The notes beneath the pieces were generated by a model. The model saw nothing but the letters and a program-made list of their open reading frames with translations, searched no databases and was not told the origin of the DNA. This document shows, in pieces, positions 6,137 to 12,843 of a stretch of 12,843 bases of DNA. The position numbers were made by a program, and so were the translations under genes. The DNA comes from CAZPDM01 sp964585305. GTDB lineage: Bacteria; Planctomycetota; Uabimicrobiia; Uabimicrobiales; JABWCH01. Location of the stretch: assembly GCA_964585305.1 (NCBI GenBank), contig CAZPDM010000104.1:1-12843 (forward strand). The letters run 5' to 3'. How positions within the stretch are numbered: position 1 is the stretch's first letter; every line of letters starts with the position of its first letter.

Positions 6137-6775
6137 TTAGCTTTGTCGGGATAACTGTTCTTTATTTGGCATACCAGTAATTGAATCTAATGCGGCAGTA
6201 ACAGCTTTAACGGCTTCAGTAATAGCACTTTCAGTACCGCCAAGATATAAACGTCCAAATGCGCCAATCGGTTCAATGTCTATTAAAGATATAGGAGAGG
6301 CTTTTTCAGCTTCATTGGCAGCATATACAGAATATACAGAAGGATGCACTTCTAAAATATACAAAGTTTGCCCTGGAAGCAACATGTTACCTTTACGAGA
6401 ACGGTTAATCAACATACATTGGTAGGGATCCATGTCTGTAATAACTTCGGATGTGAAAATTTTAGGTTGAAGACGATCTTGTTCTTTACATTGTAAATAT
6501 TGAAGCATCTGTTCGCCAGCTTCTAAAACTACATCTTGTTGGGCAGCATGAACTTCCAAAACACCATAAGCACGTTCTACTACTTGTACACCAGGTCGAA
6601 CTGCACTGCTTTTTTGCGCTACATCTGTTATACGATTTACTGCCATCCCTGGAGCTAACTCAATCCAAAGTGAGGCTTCTCCTGGAATAGGCAAATACCC
6701 GCGAGAGGTTGATGCAGTATATGACGCAAATTGTGGTTGGTAGCTATCTAAAAATATATATGTCCGAAGCTGCAT
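6137..6775 (-). CDS. Permuted, gated tandem-domain shell protein (BMC-T, double-layer, HO T2/CsoS1D-like)
   Basis: The product from ATG 6773-6775 is 212 residues, starts MQLRTYIFLDSYQPQ and matches HO BMC-T2 along its length as I recall it. Conserved are the RGYLPIPGEASLWIE segment (25-39), VVERAYGVLEVH (65-76) with adjacent Glu67-Arg68, INRSRKGNMLLPGQTLYILE, YAANEAEKA and GAFGRLYLGG. The Glu-Arg pair gates the large pore in CsoS1D-type trimers, which stack in two layers and are thought to pass bulky metabolites or cofactors. The BMC domains are circularly permuted. An upstream in-frame ATG at 6883 would overlap the BMC-H gene and add 36 residues read through the intercistronic hairpin, so I rejected it. 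The Shine-Dalgarno is weak (GGA about 7 bases before ATG). Confidence 0.93.
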   Translation of the reverse strand: MQLRTYIFLDSYQPQFASYTASTSRGYLPIPGEASLWIELAPGMAVNRITDVAQKSSAVRPGVQVVERAYGVLEVHAAQQDVVLEAGEQMLQYLQCKEQDRLQPKIFTSEVITDMDPYQCMLINRSRKGNMLLPGQTLYILEVHPSVYSVYAANEAEKASPISLIDIEPIGAFGRLYLGGTESAITEAVKAVTAALDSITGMPNKEQLSRQS

Positions 6776-6840
6776 ATTTTTTCCATTCTGGATCAAAGTT
6801 AAAAAAGTAACTGTGCAAAAAAAATACCAAATTTTTTTTA

Positions 6841-6858
6841 TCCCCGCCAAAGCGGGGA
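6841..6858 (-). promoter_or_regulatory. GC-rich intercistronic hairpin after BMC-H
   Basis: TCCCCGC (6841-6847) and GCGGGGA (6852-6858) form a perfect 7-bp stem with a 4-base loop, starting 6 bases past the BMC-H stop. It is the most GC-rich structure in this part of the operon. U-rich stretches follow only after about 13 bases. It probably stabilises the 3' end of the BMC-H message or causes partial termination, giving more hexamer than trimer protein; that is inference. Confidence 0.65.
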
Positions 6859-6863
6859 ATAGT

Positions 6864-7169
6864 TTACTTTTCTGCTTCTTCACGAGTCCAGCTTGGATGT
6901 TTAGGAAGAATCATTTCTACTTCGGTATGCGGTCTTGGTATTACATGTACAGATACAAGCTCACCAACTCGCTTTGCGGCTGTAGCACCTGCATCAGTTG
7001 CTGCTTTCACAGCACCAACTTCACCACGAACCATAACAGTTACATAACCGCCACCAATTTTTTCAATACCCATCAAAGTAACTTTTGCAGCTTTAACCAT
7101 TGCATCTGCTGCTTCTACAGAACCTACTAAACCACGAGTTTCAATTAAACCCAAAGCAATTTTACTCAT
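6864..7169 (-). CDS. Hexameric microcompartment shell protein (BMC-H)
   Basis: The 101-residue product is a single PF00936 BMC domain: LGLIETRGLVGSVEAADAMVKAAKV at the N-terminus in two stretches, pore loop Lys37-Ile-Gly-Gly-Gly-Tyr42, VRGEVGAVKAATDAG, and HVIPRPH (75-81). Length and motifs are those of PduA/CcmK/HO BMC-H proteins, which form the main hexagonal tiles of the shell. The pore triplet is Gly-Gly-Gly instead of the Gly-Ser-Gly of PduA. Ten extra residues (WTREEAEK end) follow the domain. AAAGG lies 6 bases before ATG. A gap of 119 AT-rich bases separates it from the aldehyde dehydrogenase gene; TTGAAG and TATTTT 17 bases apart on the minus strand there could be an internal promoter, but this is weak. 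Confidence 0.97.
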   Translation of the reverse strand: MSKIALGLIETRGLVGSVEAADAMVKAAKVTLMGIEKIGGGYVTVMVRGEVGAVKAATDAGATAAKRVGELVSVHVIPRPHTEVEMILPKHPSWTREEAEK

Positions 7170-7288
7170 AAATAACCTTTCTTAGCTTTAAAAAACTTTA
7201 TTTCAAAAAAAATTGTTAGTTTTTTAAAAAATATCTTAAAAAATTTCACACTTCAAGTCTTTTATCTTTAAATAAAAAAAATTTCTAA

Positions 7289-8938
7289 TTATGGCCATTT
7301 TACATCGCGGAAACGTTCCAAAGTTGGAGGGGCATATTCTTTAACTTGCCACGGATCTTTATTTTTAAGAGAAGATGGAGAAACATTAGATTTATTGAGA
7401 GTTAATTCTGGAGTTTTAGATATTATTTCAGGATTAGGATGGAAAGAAGAAATATTTGGAGTAGAATTTGTTGCTGGAGTATAAGTTGAACTCTTTTCAC
7501 GCTCTAAGGGAGGTAGTTTTATCGGAACATCTTCTGTAAGACGTAACTGTGCCATCTCTTGATTTATAGAACGTTCTCTTCCCCATAAAGGGAAATCCGC
7601 TCGAATAGCAGCAACTCGTTTTATATTGATTAAATGGTGTGCAGATATATTATCTGAAGTAATATTGCCACCTTCTGTCCCACATCCTAAGGTTAACGAA
7701 GGAACTAAGCGTGTTGCTAATCCTACGCCTCCTTGGGAACTAGGAGCATTTACAATAAGGCGCGATACAGGTTTTTGAAGACCAAATTGTAAGATCACAT
7801 CTGGATTTGTGGCATGAACAACAAAAGTATGCCCAATACCTTCAAAATCTAATAATTCTTTGCCTTTTGAACATCCTTCTTTCCAATCAGAAACTTTATA
7901 TACGGCCAAAATTGGTGCTAAAATTTCGTGAGATAAAGCATATTTTGGTCCCACGCCATCTACTTCACCTAATAAAACAGTAGTATTGCTTGGCACAGAA
8001 ATCCCAGCTTTTTCTGCAATTTTAAAAGCAGATTGACCAACTACATCAGGATTCATTCTGTCGTAAAGAATTGCATAGCGAGACAACTTTTCTAACTCTT
8101 CTTTAGATAATAAGTATGCGTTAAGTTTTTTAAATTCTGCTAAAGCGGCTTGATAAATAGGTTGATCAAGGAGTATGGATTGTTCTGAAGAACAAATTGT
8201 TCCATAATCAAAAGTTTTGCTCTCTACTACACATCTAGCACTGTATGCAAGGTTTGCAGATCGATCGATATAAACAGGAGCATTACCTTGTCCAACACCA
8301 ATCGCAGGTTTTCCAGATTGATAAGCTGCTTTCACTAATCCAGGGCCACCTGTAGCAAGAATAAAATCTATATCCGGATGGGTCATAAGTTCTTGGGTAA
8401 CAGCTAAACTAACTTGAGTAATACATTGTAAACAGTCCTGAGGTGCACCCGCAGCAACTGCAGCATCATTCAAAATCTTAACAGTTTCTGCAGTACAATG
8501 AATAGCTTTAGGATGTGGGGCAAAAATAACTGTATTTCTTGATTTTACTGAAATTAAGGATTTAAAGATTGCAGTTGAAGTAGGATTAGTTGTGGGAATA
8601 ACTGCTGCAACAACACCAACTGGTTCGGCTATTTCATAGCATTGTTGTTTCGCATTAAATCCTAATATCCCAACTGTTTTTAGATTGATAATAGAAGAAA
8701 ATACTTCTGTAGAAGCAAAACGATTTTTGGCAATTTTACTTTCAACTCTGCCCATGCCAGTTTCACCAGCCGCTATTCTCGCTAAATGTTCAGCAGCTTG
8801 ATTGCCAGCTTTAGCCATTGCAGTAATAATTTGATCTATTTGTTGCTGAGAATAATCACTAAGTTTTTCTTGAGCAATCTTGGCTTTAGCTACAAGACTA
8901 TGCACCTCTTGTATACCCGCTAAATCTTTTATATCCAT
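7289..8938 (-). CDS. Microcompartment CoA-acylating aldehyde dehydrogenase (EutE/PduP-like)
   Basis: The enzyme oxidises an aldehyde to acyl-CoA with NAD+ and CoA and is the core dehydrogenase of many metabolosomes. The 549-residue product has the family core at about 1-460: VAAVIPTTNPTSTAIFK (110-126), cofactor-binding FILATGGPGLV (192-202), GVGQGNAPVYID (214-225), the catalytic cysteine in YGTICSSEQ (Cys249), HEILAPILAVY (337-347) and GLATRLVPSLTLGCGTEGGN near 407-425. After residue about 465 comes an extension of roughly 80 residues: a Ser/Thr/Pro/Asn-rich linker, then a charged-aromatic end (WQVKEYAPPTLERFRDVKWP, 530-549). This is a likely C-terminal encapsulation or tethering region. It is the first gene of the microcompartment cluster. 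The ATG at 8936-8938 lacks a well-placed Shine-Dalgarno; see the leader hairpin entry. Confidence 0.95.
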   Translation of the reverse strand: MDIKDLAGIQEVHSLVAKAKIAQEKLSDYSQQQIDQIITAMAKAGNQAAEHLARIAAGETGMGRVESKIAKNRFASTEVFSSIINLKTVGILGFNAKQQCYEIAEPVGVVAAVIPTTNPTSTAIFKSLISVKSRNTVIFAPHPKAIHCTAETVKILNDAAVAAGAPQDCLQCITQVSLAVTQELMTHPDIDFILATGGPGLVKAAYQSGKPAIGVGQGNAPVYIDRSANLAYSARCVVESKTFDYGTICSSEQSILLDQPIYQAALAEFKKLNAYLLSKEELEKLSRYAILYDRMNPDVVGQSAFKIAEKAGISVPSNTTVLLGEVDGVGPKYALSHEILAPILAVYKVSDWKEGCSKGKELLDFEGIGHTFVVHATNPDVILQFGLQKPVSRLIVNAPSSQGGVGLATRLVPSLTLGCGTEGGNITSDNISAHHLINIKRVAAIRADFPLWGRERSINQEMAQLRLTEDVPIKLPPLEREKSSTYTPATNSTPNISSFHPNPEIISKTPELTLNKSNVSPSSLKNKDPWQVKEYAPPTLERFRDVKWP

Positions 8939-8986
8939 TATTTTTAATGGAAAATATTTGTCCTTAAAACGAATATTTTCCTACCT
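8939..8986 (-). promoter_or_regulatory. Leader hairpin at the aldehyde dehydrogenase start
   Basis: GGAAAATATT (8949-8958) and AATATTTTCC (8972-8981) are exact reverse complements with a 13-base loop. On the minus strand AGGTAGG (8980-8986) abuts or overlaps the 5' arm, and a second purine motif AAGGA (8961-8965) is inside the loop, 22 bases from the ATG. After the stem, 10 bases lead to ATG 8936-8938. Either the hairpin brings AGGTAGG close to the ATG, as in the PTS IIA-like gene, or folding hides AAGGA. An alternative is an AUU start at 8972-8974, five bases after AGGTAGG, which would add 12 residues. Confidence 0.5.
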
Positions 8987-9021
8987 TTTAAACAGAATTA
9001 AAAAAATTGAACAAAATTTTT

Positions 9022-9035
9022 CTCTATTTTTAGAG
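9022..9035 (-). other. Small hairpin in the aldehyde dehydrogenase leader
   Basis: CTCTA (9022-9026) and TAGAG (9031-9035) form a 5-bp stem with a 4-base loop about 85 bases upstream of the aldehyde dehydrogenase start. It may be a leader structure, but a stem this short can arise by chance in AT-rich DNA. Confidence 0.3.
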
Positions 9036-9061
9036 GATAGTTGATTTTTGGGAAAAGAATT

Positions 9062-9089
9062 ATTTTAACAATCAAGATTATTTTTGCAA
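9062..9089 (-). promoter_or_regulatory. Candidate promoter of the microcompartment operon
   Basis: On the minus strand TTGCAA (9084-9089) and TAAAAT (9062-9067) are 16 bases apart, with an expected start near 9055 and a leader of about 115 bases. It lies in the 190-base gap between the membrane-anchored gene ending at 9129 and the aldehyde dehydrogenase. No strong terminator for the upstream gene is visible, so partial read-through is possible. Confidence 0.45.
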
Positions 9090-9128
9090 GATTTTTTTGC
9101 TGAAAAATTAGAAAAATATTGTAATAAC

Positions 9129-9980
9129 TTAATTTGGAGTATCTGTTTTTTTTAAAAAAAGATCTTCTTCTTTAACAAGAGTGAATAAAAAAATTTGATA
9201 TTTTAATATATCGCCAGTTTCATCTACCCAAGCGGTTGTAGAAAATAGAGGGAAATTCAATCTAACTACATAAGTAGAGACTAATCTACCCATAGAAGCA
9301 ATTTCTTCTCTTCCTTTTACTTCAGCAACAACTGTACGAGATTGTTGAGAAATTGGATCAAACCAACGCATATTTAATTTTTTCCCAACATCTAATTTAG
9401 GAAATTTTCCTGGCCCAGATAAAGGATCTGCCGCCATACTGCCAATAGGCAGCACAAGATTTTCTGTTTTTTTTTGCTCACCAACACTAACATCTAATAA
9501 CAAATTACGCCCACGAACATTTCCTTTAGCAGATATAGTTAGTGATTGGGTTTTTAAAGACATAGTCAATTCTTTAAGCTGCTTATCTGGCCCAATATGA
9601 GAAGTTGTTTGCAATTCTACTTCAAATTTTTCACCTGGTTTATTTGGCTCTAAACCAAATAATGTTGCCAATTGCTTTCCAAGAAAAACGTCTTTTATTG
9701 GAATAGATAATTGACAATATGTGGATATATCTGTTGTACGATCCAGTTGTGGCATAATTGTAGTATTGAGATACCCTACTTTGGTTTTATAAAAATTTCC
9801 ATAATAAATTGTCATACGCCGTTGTAAATCTTGCGTGAGATCTTTCAATACATCAGAATATGAACTATCTGAGGTATTGATGCTTTTAGGAAAATACTCT
9901 TGCTGTATCAATAATCCCATTAGGGTCAACCAAAATAATGTAATTGCAATCATGATCCAATATTTTTTTGACAATCGCAT
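9129..9980 (-). CDS. Membrane-anchored protein of unknown function, partner of the ABC ATPase
   Basis: The 283-residue product has one hydrophobic segment (about 8-26) after a basic start (MRLSKKYW), so it is a signal-anchored protein with a large exported domain. The rest is beta-rich and polar, with a late segment STTAWVDETGDILKYQI (about 246-262). That segment recalls the periplasmic beta-domains found near transglutaminase-like or LolA-like proteins; I cannot name the family. GAGGAC lies 8 bases before ATG 9978-9980. It starts 18 bases after the ABC ATPase stop, which indicates cotranscription and a shared task. Confidence 0.8.
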   Translation of the reverse strand: MRLSKKYWIMIAITLFWLTLMGLLIQQEYFPKSINTSDSSYSDVLKDLTQDLQRRMTIYYGNFYKTKVGYLNTTIMPQLDRTTDISTYCQLSIPIKDVFLGKQLATLFGLEPNKPGEKFEVELQTTSHIGPDKQLKELTMSLKTQSLTISAKGNVRGRNLLLDVSVGEQKKTENLVLPIGSMAADPLSGPGKFPKLDVGKKLNMRWFDPISQQSRTVVAEVKGREEIASMGRLVSTYVVRLNFPLFSTTAWVDETGDILKYQIFLFTLVKEEDLFLKKTDTPN

Positions 9981-9998
9981 AATTATGAGTCCTCAACG

Positions 9999-10922
9999 CT
10001 AGCTTTTTTTTGTAATTCTAAGAAATACTTCTTCTAAACTTGGAACATATTCTTGAACACCAATTACTGCAACCTGATTTTGTAAAAGGAAAGATATTAT
10101 TTGAGGAATATTACTTATTTTTCCCGTAAAGTCACAAAGAATACGATCCTCTATAATTTCGACGCGACTTACTTCTGGAATTTTTTTCAAAATTGTCATA
10201 GCATAATCAAGACGATCTAAAACTTTAAATTGTATTTGTTGATATTTTTGTACAAGATTAGTGATCTCTTTTAAAGATCCTTCTGCAAGAATACGACCAT
10301 TTTCAATAATTCCAATTCGATTGCAATATATGGCTAATTCTGAAAGAATATGACTAGAAACAATAATTGTTTTTCCCATATTTTGAAGTTCTTTTAAAAT
10401 TTCCATAATTTCTCTACGCGAACGCGGATCAAGCCCAGAAGCAGGCTCATCTAAAATAAGAACTGGGGGATTGTGTAATAATGTACGGGCTAACCCTAAA
10501 CGTTGCCGCATACCTCGAGAAAGATGTAAAGTCTGAGTATATCGATATTCTTGCAAATCAAGAAGAGCAATGATTTCTTCAATAACTTGTATACGTTTAT
10601 CGCCAAAAATTTGGTAAGCTAAAGCAAAAAAATCAAGAAATTGCTCAACAGTCATATTTGGATATACGCCAAAATGATCGGGCATATATCCAATAATTTG
10701 ACGCACATCTTTTGCTTCTTTTACTACATTTTTTCCTGCAATAAAAGCCTGTCCAGAAGTAGGATGCAATAATGTTGCCAAAAGATGGAGTGTCGTTGTT
10801 TTTCCTGCCCCATTTGGCCCAATCAAACCAAAAATATCTTTCGTTTCAACTGTTAAAAAGAGATTATGAACGACTTCTTTGGAATGTTGATAACTATGGC
10901 AAAAATTCTCTATTTTGATCAT
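9999..10922 (-). CDS. ABC transporter ATP-binding protein
   Basis: This is the ATPase that would power an ABC exporter or envelope-remodelling complex at the inner membrane. The 307-residue product has Walker A GPNGAGKT (35-42), signature LSRGMRQ (134-140), Walker B VLILDEP (154-160), D-loop SGLDP and H-loop His191. The Q-loop position reads GYMPDHFGVYPNMTVEQF, with Asp82 where Gln is usual, a variant I know from related ABC-2-type ATPases. A C-terminal domain of about 80 residues follows the ATPase core. CAGGAA precedes ATG 10920-10922. It lies between two single-span membrane protein genes, 11 bases from the upstream one. No multi-span permease is encoded in the window, so its membrane partner must be elsewhere or be unusual. 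Confidence 0.93.
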   Translation of the reverse strand: MIKIENFCHSYQHSKEVVHNLFLTVETKDIFGLIGPNGAGKTTTLHLLATLLHPTSGQAFIAGKNVVKEAKDVRQIIGYMPDHFGVYPNMTVEQFLDFFALAYQIFGDKRIQVIEEIIALLDLQEYRYTQTLHLSRGMRQRLGLARTLLHNPPVLILDEPASGLDPRSRREIMEILKELQNMGKTIIVSSHILSELAIYCNRIGIIENGRILAEGSLKEITNLVQKYQQIQFKVLDRLDYAMTILKKIPEVSRVEIIEDRILCDFTGKISNIPQIISFLLQNQVAVIGVQEYVPSLEEVFLRITKKS

Positions 10923-10933
10923 TCTATTTCCTG

Positions 10934-11434
10934 CTAAAAACGCCGTTTATATTGTTGGATATATTTAATATAGATCTTCTTTTGTTCAACAGTTAAAATT
11001 TGCTCTATCTTTTGACGTATTTTTAAATCTTTCTTTAAAGATGCAGTAGAAGATGCTTGGCGAAGGATTATATTTATTTTATATTGCTGATGAGGAGAAA
11101 GCCGACATAACGAAATAATATCTGGAACATCTTTAGAAATTAGCTGTTCTTGAGCTTTTTTTATTAAAATAGGCAAAGAATTTTTTTCATCTGATTTGAT
11201 TGATGATGTATTATTCGAATTTTTTTGTTGCACTTCGGATTTTTTTAAACTCTCTTGTTGATTATCTAAAATAGAAGTCAATTTTTCTTCCAATATTTGT
11301 ATTTTTTTTTCTATTGCCAGCATTTCTCCACGATTAGTTACTAATAACGAAGATGGTGTAAAAATAAATGGCATAGCCAGCCCTGAAACTACTACAAAGA
11401 GAAAAATAAAATATACCCATTTATCAAAAAACAT
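10934..11434 (-). CDS. Small membrane-anchored coiled-coil protein with CpxP/Spy-like LTxEQ motifs
   Basis: The 166-residue product has one hydrophobic segment (about 8-28), a coiled-coil stretch (about 37-70, IEKKIQILEEKL), a Ser/Asn/Lys linker, and a helical C-terminal part. That part carries LSPHQQYKI (112-120) and LTVEQKKIY (147-155). Paired L-T/S-x-x-Q motifs in helical periplasmic proteins are typical of the CpxP/Spy/zinc-resistance group of envelope chaperones and stress sensors. The resemblance is by motif only and the length around it differs. AAGGAG precedes ATG 11432-11434 by 7 bases. It begins the unit with the ABC ATPase, whose start is 11 bases after its stop. Confidence 0.78.
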   Translation of the reverse strand: MFFDKWVYFIFLFVVVSGLAMPFIFTPSSLLVTNRGEMLAIEKKIQILEEKLTSILDNQQESLKKSEVQQKNSNNTSSIKSDEKNSLPILIKKAQEQLISKDVPDIISLCRLSPHQQYKINIILRQASSTASLKKDLKIRQKIEQILTVEQKKIYIKYIQQYKRRF

Positions 11435-11454
11435 TGCTTTCTCCTTAACCTAAA

Positions 11455-11482
11455 ACTATAAATAGTTAAAATACGAACGCAA
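11455..11482 (-). promoter_or_regulatory. Candidate promoter of the ABC unit
   Basis: On the minus strand TTGCGT (11477-11482) and TATAGT (11455-11460) are 16 bases apart, just upstream of the AAGGAG of the first gene, giving a leader of under 20 bases. The -35 match is poor and overlaps the stem of the upstream terminator. Confidence 0.35.
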
Positions 11483-11501
11483 AAAATTACGTCCGTATTT
11501 T
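11468..11501 (-). terminator. Terminator hairpin of the beta-propeller lipoprotein gene
   Basis: On the minus strand AAAATACGGACG pairs with CGTTCGTATTTT (12 bp, one G-U) around a 10-base loop, 82 bases after the stop codon. The stem's own 3' end is TTTT, followed by A/T-rich sequence. It separates the lipoprotein gene from the ABC unit and could work in both directions. Confidence 0.65.
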
Positions 11502-11583
11502 ATCATACCCTATCTATAGACAAAAACTTGTGTTAAGGAGGGTAATATTTGACTCTTCTTTGCTACTTTCATTGGGCATGATC

Positions 11584-12843
11584 TTAGCGTTCTTCAACAG
11601 CAAAAATATACCCATCTTTAGTTGCAAAATAACCTTTATTATCTTGTGTATTACTGACAAAACAATCAAATTTACTAAAATCAAAAGTATTTTCAATTTT
11701 GCCAGTTCCATTTTTTATAGCAGCAATATTTTTATCCTTTTTTACAATCCAATCATACTGTTTTCCTAAGAATAAAAGCAAAATTCCATTTTCTATATTC
11801 CATTTTTCTTTACCATCGCTGCTTAAACAATAAAAAGTTGTAGAACTATCTGCATCATAAGAAAGAGTATAAATAGATGTTCCAACAATTAGAGGAGTAT
11901 CCTTAATTTCTCCACCACTTTCAAACTTCCAATTAAAGATACCATCATTACTATGTAAACAATATAAATTATAATCTCGAGAGGCTTGATAAATAACAGA
12001 TGGATTTTCTTGAGAAGCAAGTCCTGCTATATTTGCTCCGCGTGTTTCATATCGCCCATTATCTCCCCAATTATTTATAGTATAACCATTTTCTGCACTA
12101 ATCGCATAAATACGTTGATCGGTACCAGAAAATAGTAATACTATATCATTACTACGCTCTACTAAAATAGGTTGACCGTGTGCATACCCATCTATGCGAT
12201 ATCTCCATTCTCTATCACCTATTTCATTAACTACTTTACCATTTTTATCTTTTATAATTTCTCTATTGATTGCATAGATAAAATTATCCCATGCACCAAC
12301 ATAAAGATATTTGTCGCTAACAGCAATGGGAGAACTTGGGACAAATCCTAAATCTTTTTTGCAGATTAAACTACCAGTATTTTTATGAATCACTTGTAAA
12401 TGAGCTTGGTTAAGCAAATATATATAATCATTTTCATTATTTCTACGATCTTTATACATTACTGGTTTAAAATCCAAAGCAGCACCCATATAAAATACCC
12501 AAATAGGAGTACCATTAGTACGATCGAAAGCTAATAAATTAAAAGTATTTGTTTCTACTAAAAGTAAGTTCCCACAAATATACATATTAACGATATTTTC
12601 TTTTTCTAAACGATAATGCCAAATTTCTGATAATGGAGTCATTTTTATTTGACTGCGAAGACTTTCTAATGGAGTCTGAGGAATTTGTGGAGCTTGTAAC
12701 TCTGTAGGAGAGTTTTTAGAATCTACAGAAGTAGAAGTTGTTTCTTTAGTAGTTGCTGGTATAGGCTGTTCTTGAGTTGGAGGGCAAAGAAAACAATTGC
12801 TACAACCAAGTAAGGTCAAAAAAATAGCAGAAAATAAAAAAAT
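11584..12843 (-). CDS. PQQ-like beta-propeller lipoprotein (5' end cut off)
   Basis: The frame is open to the window edge, and residues encoded at 12843-12799 read IFLFSAIFLTLLGCSN, a signal peptide core with lipobox LLGC. The start codon therefore lies just outside the window. The TTG at 12817-12819 falls inside the signal peptide and is not the start. After the lipid-modified Cys come a Pro/Thr/Gln-rich linker (about 45 residues) and a propeller made of repeats of the form LLAFDRTNGTPIWVF, YVGAWDNFIYAINRE, FSGTDQRIYAISAENG, YNLYCLHSNDGIFNWKF, FYCLSSDGKEKWNI and GYFATKDGYIFAVEER. The blades show the short x-x-A-x-D/N-x-x-x-G-x-x-x-W pattern of PQQ-like (PF13360) domains. Such proteins mostly serve as protein-protein scaffolds (as in BamB) and do not bind PQQ; no catalytic residues are evident. 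The role here is unknown. Confidence 0.9.
   Translation of the reverse strand: MFLFSAIFLTLLGCSNCFLCPPTQEQPIPATTKETTSTSVDSKNSPTELQAPQIPQTPLESLRSQIKMTPLSEIWHYRLEKENIVNMYICGNLLLVETNTFNLLAFDRTNGTPIWVFYMGAALDFKPVMYKDRRNNENDYIYLLNQAHLQVIHKNTGSLICKKDLGFVPSSPIAVSDKYLYVGAWDNFIYAINREIIKDKNGKVVNEIGDREWRYRIDGYAHGQPILVERSNDIVLLFSGTDQRIYAISAENGYTINNWGDNGRYETRGANIAGLASQENPSVIYQASRDYNLYCLHSNDGIFNWKFESGGEIKDTPLIVGTSIYTLSYDADSSTTFYCLSSDGKEKWNIENGILLLFLGKQYDWIVKKDKNIAAIKNGTGKIENTFDFSKFDCFVSNTQDNKGYFATKDGYIFAVEER

Noticed and set aside
6122..6140. A 14-base match (AAAGACATACTCTC) between the BMC-T intercistronic region (minus) and 814-827 (plus)
   Set aside because: One exact match of this length is expected about by chance in a window this size, and nothing else is shared around it.
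6776..6883. N-terminal extension of 36 residues on the permuted BMC-T, hydrophobic enough to resemble a signal peptide
   Set aside because: It overlaps the end of BMC-H and the intercistronic hairpin. Shell proteins are cytoplasmic, and the family N-terminus is MxLRTYIFLD, which starts at 6775.
11514..11711. Minus-strand ORF of 65 codons overlapping the end of the beta-propeller lipoprotein, and the matching plus-strand ORF 11530-11769
   Set aside because: Most of each lies inside the lipoprotein gene in other frames. The lipoprotein ends on a normal blade motif (GYIFAVEER), so no frameshifted extension is needed.
1..12843. CRISPR arrays, tRNA or rRNA genes, insertion sequences and phage genes
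   Set aside because: Nothing supportable was seen. The only regular repeats are inside protein-coding genes, and no transposase, integrase or tRNA-like cloverleaf was recognised on either strand.

Overview
This is an AT-rich window (roughly two thirds A+T by eye) from a Gram-negative-type bacterium. It encodes a CMP-KDO synthetase (lipopolysaccharide synthesis), two lipoproteins, several exported or membrane-anchored proteins and a bacterial microcompartment (BMC). The shell proteins resemble the Haliangium ochraceum ('HO') BMC set as I remember those sequences. Together with a PQQ-type beta-propeller lipoprotein and an ABC ATPase of the 'GYMPD' type, this makes a low-GC planctomycete or relative my best guess. 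That placement is inference. All convincing genes are on the minus strand.

Layout in transcription order, from high to low coordinates. (1) 12843-11584: a PQQ-like beta-propeller lipoprotein cut at its 5' end by the window edge, closed by a hairpin at 11468-11501. (2) 11434-9129: a tight three-gene unit of a small membrane-anchored coiled-coil protein with LTxEQ-like motifs, an ABC ATPase, and a membrane-anchored protein I do not recognise. (3) 8938-4849: the BMC cluster, holding an acylating aldehyde dehydrogenase with a long C-terminal extension, the hexameric shell protein BMC-H, a permuted gated BMC-T, a second BMC-T, and a PTS IIA-like protein, ending at a strong hairpin (4672-4709). (4) 4404-1108: a secreted protein with two LPP20-like modules around a long repeat-built coiled coil, then a lipoprotein of unknown function, then kdsB, closed by a clear terminator (1037-1063). 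(5) 770-1: a membrane-anchored thioredoxin-like protein with a Thr/Pro/Val repeat tail that runs off the window.

The BMC cluster appears to encode most facets of a shell plus one core enzyme that converts an aldehyde to an acyl-CoA with NAD+. No pentameric vertex protein and no aldehyde-producing enzyme lies in the window, although the cluster is bounded by unrelated genes on both sides. The compartment must therefore be completed from other loci or be unusual. The PTS IIA-like protein at the end of the cluster keeps its phosphorylatable histidine and is the most interesting candidate for a regulatory partner.

Three translation-initiation sites stand out. kdsB has no ATG, GTG or TTG at the family start and appears to use AUU. 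The PTS IIA gene has its Shine-Dalgarno separated from the ATG by a perfect hairpin that restores normal spacing when folded. The aldehyde dehydrogenase gene has a similar but weaker arrangement.
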